Source: Amycolatopsis vastitatis | Lineage (GTDB): Bacteria; Actinomycetota; Actinomycetes; Mycobacteriales; Pseudonocardiaceae | Direction: 5' to 3' | NCBI RefSeq assembly: GCF_002234595.1 | Contig: NZ_NMUL01000016.1 | Coordinates: 186,001 to 250,000 of the forward strand | DNA: 64,000 nucleotides | In this document: in pieces, positions 1 through 7,303 of the stretch | Layout: each line of letters starts with the position of its first letter | Numbering within the stretch: position 1 is the stretch's first letter | Program-made: the position numbers and the translations under genes | The notes under the pieces: generated by a model | Told to the model about the DNA's origin: nothing | Databases searched by the model: none | Seen by the model: only the letters and a program-made list of their open reading frames with translations

Positions 1-122
1 AAGGACGTCCCCGGCGCGGTGAGCGTCCAGGACGTCACCGGCGCGGGCTGCCCGGCGGCCGGCAACCCGACCAGCGCCACCCCGACGGCCAGCACGGCCG
101 CCGTTCCCACTCGCTTCCTCAT
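1..122 (-). CDS. N-terminus of an exported protein (truncated by window edge)
   Basis: Only the first 40 codons are visible. The ATG at 122 lies about 12 nt behind a purine-rich GGGAAGGGA ribosome binding site. The protein starts with a basic MRKR stretch, then a hydrophobic run rich in Ala, Val, Leu and Gly ending in LPAAG, which is a typical actinobacterial signal peptide. The visible mature part (from about residue 24) is rich in Pro, Thr and Ala. The gene lies downstream of, and co-directional with, the GH27 alpha-galactosidase gene, so a secreted carbohydrate-active role is possible but is only inferred from that neighbour. The family cannot be named. Confidence 0.6.
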   Translation of the reverse strand, partial: MRKRVGTAAVLAVGVALVGLPAAGQPAPVTSWTLTAPGTS

Positions 123-146
123 GCAGGATCCCTTCCCGTAGGTGGG

Positions 147-192
147 GTCGTGAGTGAGAAACAGTGTTAGAACACTGTTTCTCACTCACGAC
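147..192. terminator. Perfect 22-bp inverted repeat between two minus-strand genes
   Basis: The arms at 147-168 and 171-192 are perfectly complementary over 22 bp with a 2-nt spacer (AG). They are much more AT-rich than their surroundings. The repeat starts 3 nt after the alpha-galactosidase stop codon and ends 24 nt before the next gene. It could be a rho-independent terminator, although no T-tract follows, or an operator for the downstream gene. Confidence 0.6.
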
Positions 193-195
193 GGG

Positions 196-2187
196 TCAGG
201 CGCAGGTGAGCCGGGCCGCGGCCCAGTCGCTGCGGTCGTAGGAGTTGCCGTCGCCGCCGTCGGTGACGACGAGCCGCAGGTACTGGGCGCCGTGCAGGTC
301 CGCGGCCAGCGGCAAGGCCGGGTCCTGCCACGTCCGGACGCCCGTCGACGCCGCCTTCGCGCCGTCCGCGTAGATCTCGAACGTCGCCGAGCCCTGCTTG
401 TTCGTCGCCTCGCGCTCGTCGTCGACGCCGACGTCCGCGGTGAACGCCGTGCAGCGTCCGCCCAGGTAGAAGACGACTTCGCTGGGCGCGTGGGCGCCGA
501 GGCCCTTCGGGTAGACGACGCCGTTGATCGTCAGCGGCTTGCCGTCGCCGGCGGGGATGCTGCCGTTGGACATGTCCCGCTCGACCGGGCCGTAGCCGTT
601 CTTCTCGGCCGCCCAGCGCAGGTCGCTCGCCCACGCGGGTGCCGTCGGCGGCGCCGCGGGCACGGTGAGCTGCTGCTCGCCGGCCCAGCTCGCCTGGCCG
701 AACCCGAGCGCCCGGTACGTGACGCCGCCGCGCAGGACCGCTGTCGTGCCTTCGGTGCCGGCCGGCGGGGTCACCCGCCAGCGTCCGGCCGCGGTGTCGC
801 CGGTGCCGAGCACGAACTGCCGGGGCCGGGCCAGCTGCTCGACGCGCCAGCCGGCGGGCGCGGTGAGCGTGACGCGCGGGTCGAACACCGGGACGCGGGC
901 CTCGTCGGTCGCGGAGACCGTGACCTCGAAGGGCTTGCCGGCGGGGGTGATCTCGCCCGGCACGCCCGGGACCGGCGCGGCCAGCTCGATACCCGTGCTC
1001 ACCAGGGGCGCGTTCCGCCACCAGGCGCCGCCCGCGTGCACGCGGTAGACCACCGTCGCGTGGGGCGGGACGACCGCGGAGAGCCGGCCGGCGGTCTGGA
1101 GGTCGCGGTGGGCCCAGAGGTCACGCGCGGAGTACCCGACGGCATTGGGAAGACCGACGGCGGCCGCCGTGGTGCCGATCGTGGCCGACGACGTCGTCTC
1201 GTTGAACAGCGCGACCGCGACGTCACCGTCCGCCAGGGGCTTGGCGAACACCCAGTGTCCGTCCTGGTTGGACAGCACGCGCGCCTGGACCCCGCGGCGG
1301 TCCTGGTCGAGCGCGATGACCTCGGCGTTGCGCAGGACGTCGAAGTTCTCCGGCGACACCTTGCGCAGGTCGGCACCGATGAGCAGCGGCGCGGCCATCA
1401 TCGCCCACAGCGAGAAGTGGGACTTGTACTCCTCGGTCGTCATGCCGCCGTTGCCGACCTCGAGCATGTCGGGATCGTTCCAGTGCCCCGGCCCGGCGTA
1501 CGGCGCGAGCGGCGCGTTCGCCTTGAGGATCTGGAGCATCTTGGCCCAGTTGTCCTTGATGTCGCCGGTGGTGCGCCAGAGGTGCCCGACGTCGGCGCCC
1601 CACTCCCACGGCTTGTTCTCGCCCCACTCGCAGAGCGAGTACACGATCGGGCGACCGGTCTTCTTCAGCGCGTCGCGCATCTTCGTGTAGCGCTCGAGCG
1701 CGGGCCGGCCCTGGTTGTTGCAGTTGTCGTACTTGAGGTAGTCGACGCCCCAGTCCGCGAACGTCTGGGCGTCGACGTCTTCGTGGTCGAGCGCGCCCGG
1801 CTGGGTCTTCGCGCAGGTCACCGTGCCCGCGCTGGTGTAGATGCCGAACTTGAGGCCCTTCGAGTGGACGTAGTCGGCGAGAGCCTTGATGCCGCTCGGG
1901 AAGCGCGCCTTGTTCGCCTGCATGCGCCCGTCGGCGTCTCGCGCGGGCTCGGCCCAGCAGTCGTCGACGTTGACGTACTCGTAGCCGGCGGCCTTGAGGC
2001 CCTTGGCGACGAAGATGTCGGCGGTGTCGCGGATGATCTGCTCGTCGACGGCACAGCCGGTGGTGTTCCAGTTGTTGAAGCCCATGGGCGGCGTCAGCGC
2101 CAGGCCGTCGGGCAGTGCTTGCGCGGGCGTGACCGACACCACGGGCAGCAGAGCCGCGACGGCGATCACCAAGCCGAGTCGTCTCAC
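196..2187 (-). CDS. Secreted GH27 alpha-galactosidase with NEW3 and NPCBM-like domains
   Basis: It should hydrolyse terminal alpha-galactosides outside the cell. The GTG at 2187 is chosen because GGGGTGA precedes it and a promoter at 2232-2260 excludes the longer open frame; this gives 663 residues. A signal peptide ends near residue 24 (PAQA). The GH27 barrel follows (YVNVDDCW near 71-78), with nucleophile Asp154 in KYDNC and probable acid/base Asp209 in RTTGD. After a beta-sandwich domain comes a NEW3-like segment (about 420-520). The last ~150 residues (GVVYPKGLGAHA) look like an NPCBM sugar-binding domain. A 22-bp inverted repeat follows the stop codon. The family call is firm; the exact substrate is not known. 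Confidence 0.93.
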   Translation of the reverse strand: MRRLGLVIAVAALLPVVSVTPAQALPDGLALTPPMGFNNWNTTGCAVDEQIIRDTADIFVAKGLKAAGYEYVNVDDCWAEPARDADGRMQANKARFPSGIKALADYVHSKGLKFGIYTSAGTVTCAKTQPGALDHEDVDAQTFADWGVDYLKYDNCNNQGRPALERYTKMRDALKKTGRPIVYSLCEWGENKPWEWGADVGHLWRTTGDIKDNWAKMLQILKANAPLAPYAGPGHWNDPDMLEVGNGGMTTEEYKSHFSLWAMMAAPLLIGADLRKVSPENFDVLRNAEVIALDQDRRGVQARVLSNQDGHWVFAKPLADGDVAVALFNETTSSATIGTTAAAVGLPNAVGYSARDLWAHRDLQTAGRLSAVVPPHATVVYRVHAGGAWWRNAPLVSTGIELAAPVPGVPGEITPAGKPFEVTVSATDEARVPVFDPRVTLTAPAGWRVEQLARPRQFVLGTGDTAAGRWRVTPPAGTEGTTAVLRGGVTYRALGFGQASWAGEQQLTVPAAPPTAPAWASDLRWAAEKNGYGPVERDMSNGSIPAGDGKPLTINGVVYPKGLGAHAPSEVVFYLGGRCTAFTADVGVDDEREATNKQGSATFEIYADGAKAASTGVRTWQDPALPLAADLHGAQYLRLVVTDGGDGNSYDRSDWAAARLTCA

Positions 2188-2231
2188 CAGAACGTCACCC
2201 CATCGTGAGAGATCCGATGTATTTGCCCGAG

Positions 2232-2260
2232 ACAGTAGGAACGACGCGATCACCGGTCAA
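2232..2260 (-). promoter_or_regulatory. Sigma70-type promoter of the alpha-galactosidase gene
   Basis: On the minus strand TTGACC (2260-2255) is separated by exactly 17 nt from TACTGT (2237-2232). Transcription would start near 2225, leaving a leader of about 38 nt before the GTG at 2187. The interval up to sdhC (2261-2581) has no convincing gene. It holds a TAGCAT -10-like element at 2464-2469 that could serve sdhC with a leader of roughly 105 nt. Confidence 0.6.
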
Positions 2261-2581
2261 CGATTAACCGACTGCACCAGCCTTTTGGCGTAGCGCATCA
2301 GATATCAGATTCCGCAGAGGTCAGATCTCCGGGGTTTCCGGTGACTGGCACCTCCCCGCGACCGAGTGCGCCACGCCACACCGCCGGGTGGCGGTGCGGG
2401 AGTACCGGTGTCTGGTCCATCACAGAGGAGAACCCGGAGGTGAGCCGCGTCCCGGGTCCGGGTCTAGCATCCGATTCATCCAGGCTCGATGACGTTGATC
2501 TCGGCAAGCTCGACCGCTCATGGCGACTGCGGACCTCACCGGCCACCGGGCGCACAGTCAGACGTTGGAGGCCGTTCACCG

Positions 2582-3025
2582 ATGTCCACCACGGCGAGCA
2601 CCGCCCCTGAGGCGGCGGCGAGCGATCGGGCGGGTGCCTCACGCCGGCAGGGGACCTTCTACCGGGGTGACCCCGGCATGTGGTCCTGGGTCCTGCACCG
2701 CATCACCGGCGTGCTCACATTCTTCTTCCTGTTCGTGCACGTGCTCGACACCGCGCTGGTGCGCGTGTCGCCGAACACCTACGACCAGGTCATCGAGACC
2801 TACAAGACCCCGATCGTCAACCTCCTCGAGGTCGGTCTGGTCGGCGCGGTCCTGTTCCACGCGCTCAACGGCATCCGCGTCATGCTGATCGACTTCTGGT
2901 CGAAGGGCCCGCAGCTGCAGAAGGCCATGACGTGGGTGATCGGCGTCGTCTGGGTCGTCGTGATGGTCCCCGGTGCGTTCTTCATGCTGAAGCGCACCGT
3001 CGAGACGCTCTTCGGGGGTAACTGA
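2582..3025 (+). CDS. sdhC: Succinate dehydrogenase cytochrome b556 subunit
   Basis: This is a membrane anchor and haem/quinone subunit of complex II. The ATG at 2582 is chosen over an upstream in-frame ATG because GGAGG (2567-2571) sits 10 nt ahead of it; the product has 147 residues. An N-terminal hydrophilic tail leads to the SdhC signature W-S-x-x-L-H-R-I-T-G, where Ser, His and Arg belong to the quinone site. Three transmembrane helices follow. His-rich FVHVLDTA and FHALNGIR provide the haem-proximal helix residues typical of the family. It is the first gene of sdhCDAB, with a 1-nt gap to sdhD. Confidence 0.95.
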   Translation: MSTTASTAPEAAASDRAGASRRQGTFYRGDPGMWSWVLHRITGVLTFFFLFVHVLDTALVRVSPNTYDQVIETYKTPIVNLLEVGLVGAVLFHALNGIRVMLIDFWSKGPQLQKAMTWVIGVVWVVVMVPGAFFMLKRTVETLFGGN

Positions 3026-3026
3026 C

Positions 3027-3440
3027 ATGGCCGACCTCGCTCTCGCCAGCCCCCGCTCGCCGAAGCGCCCCGCCGCCCGCCGGAGCAACTTCGAGCTCTA
3101 CAGCTGGCTGTTCATGCGGATCTCCGGGCTGGCGCTGGTCATCCTGGTGCTCGGCCACCTGCTGATCATGAACATCCTCGACGGCGGTGTGCACCGGATC
3201 AACTGGGGCTTCGTCGCCGGCCGCTGGGCCTCGCCGTTCTGGCAGTTCTGGGACCTCGCGATGCTCTGGCTCGCCGAGATCCACGGCGGCAACGGGCTGC
3301 GCACCATCATCGACGACTACGCGCGCAAGGACAGCACCCGGTTCTGGCTGAAGATCCTGCTGTACACGTCCATGGTGCTCATCCTGGCCGTCGGCACGAT
3401 GGTGATCTTCACGTTCGACCCGAACATGCCCGCGAACTAA
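3027..3440 (+). CDS. sdhD: Succinate dehydrogenase hydrophobic membrane anchor subunit
   Basis: This is the second membrane anchor of complex II, with 137 residues. A basic N-terminus precedes three transmembrane helices: one around residues 28-50 carrying SGLALVILVLGHLL with the likely haem-ligand His, a middle helix (WDLAMLWLAEIHGGNG), and a C-terminal helix (KILLYTSMVLILAVG). The start lies 1 nt after the sdhC stop, so translation is probably coupled. Its TAA stop is built into a perfect palindrome that also contains the sdhA ribosome binding site. Confidence 0.94.
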   Translation: MADLALASPRSPKRPAARRSNFELYSWLFMRISGLALVILVLGHLLIMNILDGGVHRINWGFVAGRWASPFWQFWDLAMLWLAEIHGGNGLRTIIDDYARKDSTRFWLKILLYTSMVLILAVGTMVIFTFDPNMPAN

Positions 3441-3457
3441 AAGTCTCGGAGACTTTT
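3439..3457 (+). promoter_or_regulatory. Palindromic hairpin covering the sdhD stop and the sdhA ribosome binding site
   Basis: AAAAGTCTC (3439-3447) and GAGACTTTT (3449-3457) are perfectly complementary around one base. The left arm includes the sdhD stop codon and the right arm includes the GGAGA Shine-Dalgarno of sdhA, whose ATG is at 3459. Ribosomes finishing sdhD would open the stem, which suggests translational coupling; this role is inferred. Confidence 0.6.
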
Positions 3458-3458
3458 C

Positions 3459-5213
3459 ATGCAGTTCCACAAGTACGACGTGGTGATCGTCGGCGCCGGC
3501 GGCGCCGGCATGCGCGCGGCGATCGAGTCCGGCCAGCGCGCCCGCACCGCGGTGCTCACCAAGCTCTACCCGACCCGGTCCCACACCGGCGCGGCCCAGG
3601 GCGGCATGTGCGCCGCGCTGGCGAACGTCGAAGAGGACAACTGGGAGTGGCACACCTTCGACACGATCAAGGGCGGCGACTACCTGGTCGACCAGGACGC
3701 CGCCGAGATCATGGCGAAGGAGGCCATCGACGCGGTCCTCGACCTCGAGAAGATGGGCCTGCCGTTCAACCGCACGCCCGAAGGCAAGATCGACCAGCGC
3801 CGCTTCGGCGGGCACACGCGCGACCACGGCAAGGCCGCGGTCCGCCGCGCCTGCTACGCCGCGGACCGCACCGGGCACATGATCCTGCAGACGCTGTACC
3901 AAAACTGCGTCAAGTACGGCACGGAGTTCTTCAACGAGTTCTACGTGCTCGACCTCGTCACCAGCCCGGACGAGAACGGCAACCCGGTCGCCTCCGGTGT
4001 CGTCGCCTACGAGCTGGCCACCGGCGAGCTGCACGTCTTCCAGGCGAAGTCGATCGTGTTCGCCACCGGCGGCGCGGGCAAGATCTTCAAGACGACGTCG
4101 AACGCGCACACCCTCACCGGTGACGGCCTCGGCATCATCTTCCGCAAGGGCCTGCCCCTGGAGGACATGGAGTTCTTCCAGTTCCACCCGACCGGCCTCG
4201 CGGGCCTGGGCATCCTGATCTCGGAAGCCGTCCGCGGTGAGGGCGGGATCCTGCGCAACGCCGACGGCGAGCGGTTCATGGAGCGCTACGCCCCCACCAT
4301 CAAGGACCTCGCGCCGCGCGACATCGTGGCGCGCTCGATGGTGCAGGAAGTGCTGCAGGGCCGGGGTTGCGGCCCGAACAAGGACTACGTCGTCCTCGAC
4401 GTCACGCACATCCCCGAGGAGACGCTGAACGCGAAGCTCCCGGACATCATGGAGTTCTCCCGGACCTACCTGGGCGTCGACCCGGTCAAGGAGCCGGTGC
4501 CGGTGTTCCCGACCTGCCACTACGTGATGGGCGGAATCCCGACCAACATCCACGGCGAAGCGTTGCGGGACAACGAGAACGTCATCCCCGGCCTGTACGC
4601 GGCGGGCGAGGTCGCGTGCGTGTCCGTGCACGGCTCGAACCGCCTGGGCACGAACTCGCTGCTGGACATCAACGTGTTCGGCCGCCGCGCCGGCATCGCC
4701 GCCGCGGAGTACGCGCTGGCGCACGAGCACGTCGAGCTGCCGGAGAACCCGACCACCCTGGTCGAGGAGCAGCTCGCGGGCCTGCTGTCGGAGCACGGCG
4801 ACGAGCGCGTCGCCGACATCCGCAAGGAAATGCAGCAGACGATGGACTCGCACGCTTCGGTGTACCGGACCGAGGACACGCTGAAGCAGGCGCTGACCGA
4901 CGTCCAGGCGCTGAAGGAGCGGTACCAGCGGATCACCGTGTCGGACAAGGGCAAGCGGTACAACACCGACCTGCTCGAGGCCGTCGAGCTCGGCTTCCTG
5001 CTGGAGCTGGCCGAGGTACTGGTCGTGGGTGCGCTGGCACGCAAGGAATCCCGCGGCGGCCACGCCCGCGAGGACTACCCGACCCGCGACGACACGAACT
5101 TCATGCGGCACACCATGGCCTACAAGCAGGGCACCGGGCTGAACTCGGACATCCGGCTGGACTACAAGCCCGTGACCTTCACCCGCTACGAACCGATGGA
5201 GCGGAAGTACTGA
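3459..5213 (+). CDS. sdhA: Succinate dehydrogenase flavoprotein subunit
   Basis: It oxidises succinate to fumarate and passes electrons through covalently bound FAD to SdhB. The protein has 584 residues, the usual family length. The dinucleotide-binding motif GAGGAGMRAAIE is near residues 12-23. The FAD-attachment motif SHTGAAQGG follows near residue 45. HPTG and HGSNRLG near the middle and the RRAGIAA segment belong to the FAD-binding and capping domains. The C-terminal helical domain contains REDYPTRDD. The start follows a hairpin that holds its GGAGA ribosome binding site, and the stop overlaps the sdhB start as ATGA. Confidence 0.97.
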   Translation: MQFHKYDVVIVGAGGAGMRAAIESGQRARTAVLTKLYPTRSHTGAAQGGMCAALANVEEDNWEWHTFDTIKGGDYLVDQDAAEIMAKEAIDAVLDLEKMGLPFNRTPEGKIDQRRFGGHTRDHGKAAVRRACYAADRTGHMILQTLYQNCVKYGTEFFNEFYVLDLVTSPDENGNPVASGVVAYELATGELHVFQAKSIVFATGGAGKIFKTTSNAHTLTGDGLGIIFRKGLPLEDMEFFQFHPTGLAGLGILISEAVRGEGGILRNADGERFMERYAPTIKDLAPRDIVARSMVQEVLQGRGCGPNKDYVVLDVTHIPEETLNAKLPDIMEFSRTYLGVDPVKEPVPVFPTCHYVMGGIPTNIHGEALRDNENVIPGLYAAGEVACVSVHGSNRLGTNSLLDINVFGRRAGIAAAEYALAHEHVELPENPTTLVEEQLAGLLSEHGDERVADIRKEMQQTMDSHASVYRTEDTLKQALTDVQALKERYQRITVSDKGKRYNTDLLEAVELGFLLELAEVLVVGALARKESRGGHAREDYPTRDDTNFMRHTMAYKQGTGLNSDIRLDYKPVTFTRYEPMERKY

Positions 5214-5983
5214 TGACTGCGGCCACCACTGAAGACGCTCCTTCTGCTGCGGACGAGCACACCCCGATCACGGTCACGCTGAAGATCCTCCGGTTCAACC
5301 CGGAGGTCGACTCCGAGCCGCACTGGGAGTCCTACGACGTCCCGGCGCAGCGCACGGACCGGCTGCTGAACCTGCTGTTCTACGTCAAGGACTACATCGA
5401 CGGCACGTTCTCGTTCCGCCGTTCGTGCGCGCACGGCGTGTGCGGGTCCGACGCGATGCAGATCAACGGCATCAACCGCCTCGCCTGCAAGGTCCTGATG
5501 AAGGACCTGCTGGCGAAGGACGGCAAGAAGACCACGATCACGATCGCCCCGATCAAGGGCCTGACGACGTTGAAGGACCTCTACGTCGACATGGACCCGT
5601 TCTTCGAGGCGTACCGCGCGATCAAGCCGTACCTGATCACGTACGGGAACGAGCCGACGCGCGAGCGCATCCAGTCCCAGGCGGACCGCGACCGCTTCGA
5701 CGACACGACGAAGTGCATCCTCTGCGCGTGCTGCACGTCGTCGTGCCCGGTGTACTGGAACGACGGCTCGTACTTCGGCCCGGCGGCGATCGTCAACGCC
5801 CACCGGTTCATCTTCGACTCCCGCGACGAGGGGGCGGAGGAGCGCCTGGACATCCTGAACGACGGCGAGGGCGTTTGGCGCTGCCGCACGACGTTCAACT
5901 GCACGGACGCCTGCCCGCGCGGCATCCAGGTCACCAAGGCGATCCAGGAAGTGAAGCGCGCGCTGCTCTTCAAGCGCGTCTGA
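5213..5983 (+). CDS. sdhB: Succinate dehydrogenase iron-sulfur subunit
   Basis: It relays electrons from SdhA to the membrane quinone through three Fe-S centres; the product has 256 residues. The [2Fe-2S] cysteines lie in SCAHGVCGSD and NRLACK in the N-terminal ferredoxin domain. The C-terminal domain has CILCACCTSSCP and CTDACPRG for the [4Fe-4S] and [3Fe-4S] centres. The ATG overlaps the sdhA stop by ATGA, so the two are translationally coupled. It is the last gene of sdhCDAB and is followed by a perfect terminator hairpin. Confidence 0.97.
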   Translation: MTAATTEDAPSAADEHTPITVTLKILRFNPEVDSEPHWESYDVPAQRTDRLLNLLFYVKDYIDGTFSFRRSCAHGVCGSDAMQINGINRLACKVLMKDLLAKDGKKTTITIAPIKGLTTLKDLYVDMDPFFEAYRAIKPYLITYGNEPTRERIQSQADRDRFDDTTKCILCACCTSSCPVYWNDGSYFGPAAIVNAHRFIFDSRDEGAEERLDILNDGEGVWRCRTTFNCTDACPRGIQVTKAIQEVKRALLFKRV

Positions 5984-5999
5984 CGTTTTCCCAGCACCG

Positions 6000-6034
6000 A
6001 AGGCCCTCCGGCACCTGTGCCGGAGGGCCTTTCG
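6000..6034 (+). terminator. Intrinsic terminator of sdhCDAB
   Basis: Two 15-bp perfectly complementary arms (6000-6014 and 6017-6031) are separated by only 2 nt and followed by T-rich sequence. It lies 17 nt after the sdhB stop codon. Confidence 0.88.
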
Positions 6035-6110
6035 CCATTCTTTTGTCCTGGGCAACGGTCTGGGGCTCGGCTAGCCTGAAGGGTCGACGCCGATTACAGG
6101 ATGCGAGCGT

Positions 6111-7025
6111 ATGGGTGCTGGTTCGGATCTTCGCCGGATTGTTTCCCGCAGGCTGGCACCCCTCTTCGCAGATCTCGAAGACCACGTCTTCCGCTACGGC
6201 TATTTCCGCATGCTCGGCGGGGCACTCGCGTCGCTCGGCACGGTCGGCCTCCTCGGCCAGGTCCTCGGGCTCGCCTGGTTGCGGGTCACGTTCGCCACGG
6301 CGGCCGTCGGCCTGTTCGTCCTGGTGAGCGCCCTTTCCTTCGCGGGCACCCAGCGTCTGCGCGGCAAGCTCAAGCACATCGAAGGACTCCTGCACACTTA
6401 CGCCGATCAGACGCATTCGAGTTCCCCCCTTTCGGTGCGGGAATGGCGGCAGGAAGTGACCATCGAAGAGAACGGCGACGCCTTCTTCCGCCGCGACCTC
6501 GTGCTCGACGCGGCGTCCAACGGCACCTTGCGGTACGTCACGGTCAACCTGGTCTACTACGGCACCACGCGCCTGACCAACCGCGACCGGCGCCGGGTCC
6601 GGTGCCACGCCTACCACGCCGGCGAGGACGACGTCGACCAGCGGACCCGGGCCAACGGCACGTCGGTCTGGACGTTCTCCGCGGACGGGAAACCGAAGCT
6701 GGACATCTACATCCACCTGGGAACGGTGGTCCAGGACGGTGACCTGATCACCGTCGAATGGGACTGGCCGGGCTATTCGGCCGACCTCGTGAACGGCACC
6801 GCACCGGAGACATTCGACGTGCTGTTCACCAAGGAGGTCGGCAAGTTCGAGCACCGGGTCGTCTTCCGGAACATCCGGTCACCCGCCGCCTTCAAGGTCC
6901 GCAACCAGGGCGCCCAGAACCTGCGAAAGCGCCGGCTCGGCCAGGACGTCGTCGTCGAGTTCTCGGCGGAGGCACCGGCATTGCACACCCGGATGGGATT
7001 CATCGCCGACTACTCGCAGAGCTGA
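6111..7025 (+). CDS. Two-helix membrane protein with a soluble C-terminal domain, function unknown
   Basis: The product has 304 residues. Two closely spaced transmembrane helices (about residues 33-78; LASLGTVGLLG and VGLFVLVSALSFAG) are followed by a short helical linker (LKHIEGLLHTY). The remaining ~200-residue domain looks mostly beta-rich (EVTIEENGDAFFRR, YVTVNLVYYGTTRL, VTVEWDWPGY). An AGGAT ribosome binding site lies about 9 nt before the ATG. It is transcribed alone after the sdh terminator. I do not recognise the family. The soluble part could be a sensory or SMODS-associated-type beta domain, but I would not assign that. Confidence 0.75.
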   Translation: MGAGSDLRRIVSRRLAPLFADLEDHVFRYGYFRMLGGALASLGTVGLLGQVLGLAWLRVTFATAAVGLFVLVSALSFAGTQRLRGKLKHIEGLLHTYADQTHSSSPLSVREWRQEVTIEENGDAFFRRDLVLDAASNGTLRYVTVNLVYYGTTRLTNRDRRRVRCHAYHAGEDDVDQRTRANGTSVWTFSADGKPKLDIYIHLGTVVQDGDLITVEWDWPGYSADLVNGTAPETFDVLFTKEVGKFEHRVVFRNIRSPAAFKVRNQGAQNLRKRRLGQDVVVEFSAEAPALHTRMGFIADYSQS

Positions 7026-7172
7026 AAAAAGAAACGCCCGGATCCGCCGTCGGCGGTCCGGGCGAGGTGGCTGATCGAGCGATCAGTTGCCACCTGTCTC
7101 GGAGCCGCCTGACATGGAAATCCGTTCCCGAGCCACCCGGAATGGGGTGGCTCATTGCTCGGGGCCGTTGCT
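7025..7172 (-). ncRNA. Candidate small RNA ending in a classical intrinsic terminator
   Basis: Reading the minus strand downward, a TAACCT -10-like element (7184-7179) would start transcription near 7172. The predicted RNA contains a perfect 9-bp hairpin (7130-7138 with 7145-7153) and a long imperfect hairpin (7065-7095). It ends with a GC-rich stem (7035-7064) followed by TTTCTTTTTT. No coding frame fits the interval, and the upstream protease gene already has its own terminator at 7260-7292. The alternative is that these are a read-through terminator array for the protease gene. Confidence 0.4.
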
Positions 7173-7259
7173 CCGGTCAGGTTACACCGGCGGATCGCCT
7201 GACGTCTTCTTCTGTACACCCGGTCAAGTGAATGCTGCGGAACGTGCTCCGACAAGGTG

Positions 7260-7292
7260 AAGGCCTCCCCACTCGGCGAGCGGGGAGGCCTT
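7260..7292. terminator. Terminator downstream of the serine protease gene
   Basis: AAGGCCTCCCC (7260-7270) pairs perfectly with GGGGAGGCCTT (7282-7292), with T residues at the end and A residues at the start. It therefore can act in both directions. It lies 11 nt after the protease stop codon on the minus strand. Confidence 0.8.
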
Positions 7293-7303
7293 TCCACTGT
7301 CCG

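Noticed and set aside
154..2208. A long open frame on the plus strand antisense to the alpha-galactosidase gene
   Set aside because: Its translation is Arg/Val/Gly-rich without motifs. It is the GC-codon shadow of the GH27 gene, which has a signal peptide, catalytic residues and a promoter.
2982..5111. A 709-codon minus-strand frame across sdhD and sdhA
   Set aside because: It is a shadow of the sdh genes; the opposite strand carries unmistakable SdhD and SdhA sequences.
6042..6077. TTGTCC and TAGCCT as a promoter for the gene at 6111
   Set aside because: The spacing is about 23 nt, too long for a standard promoter; only the TAGCCT might be a weak -10.
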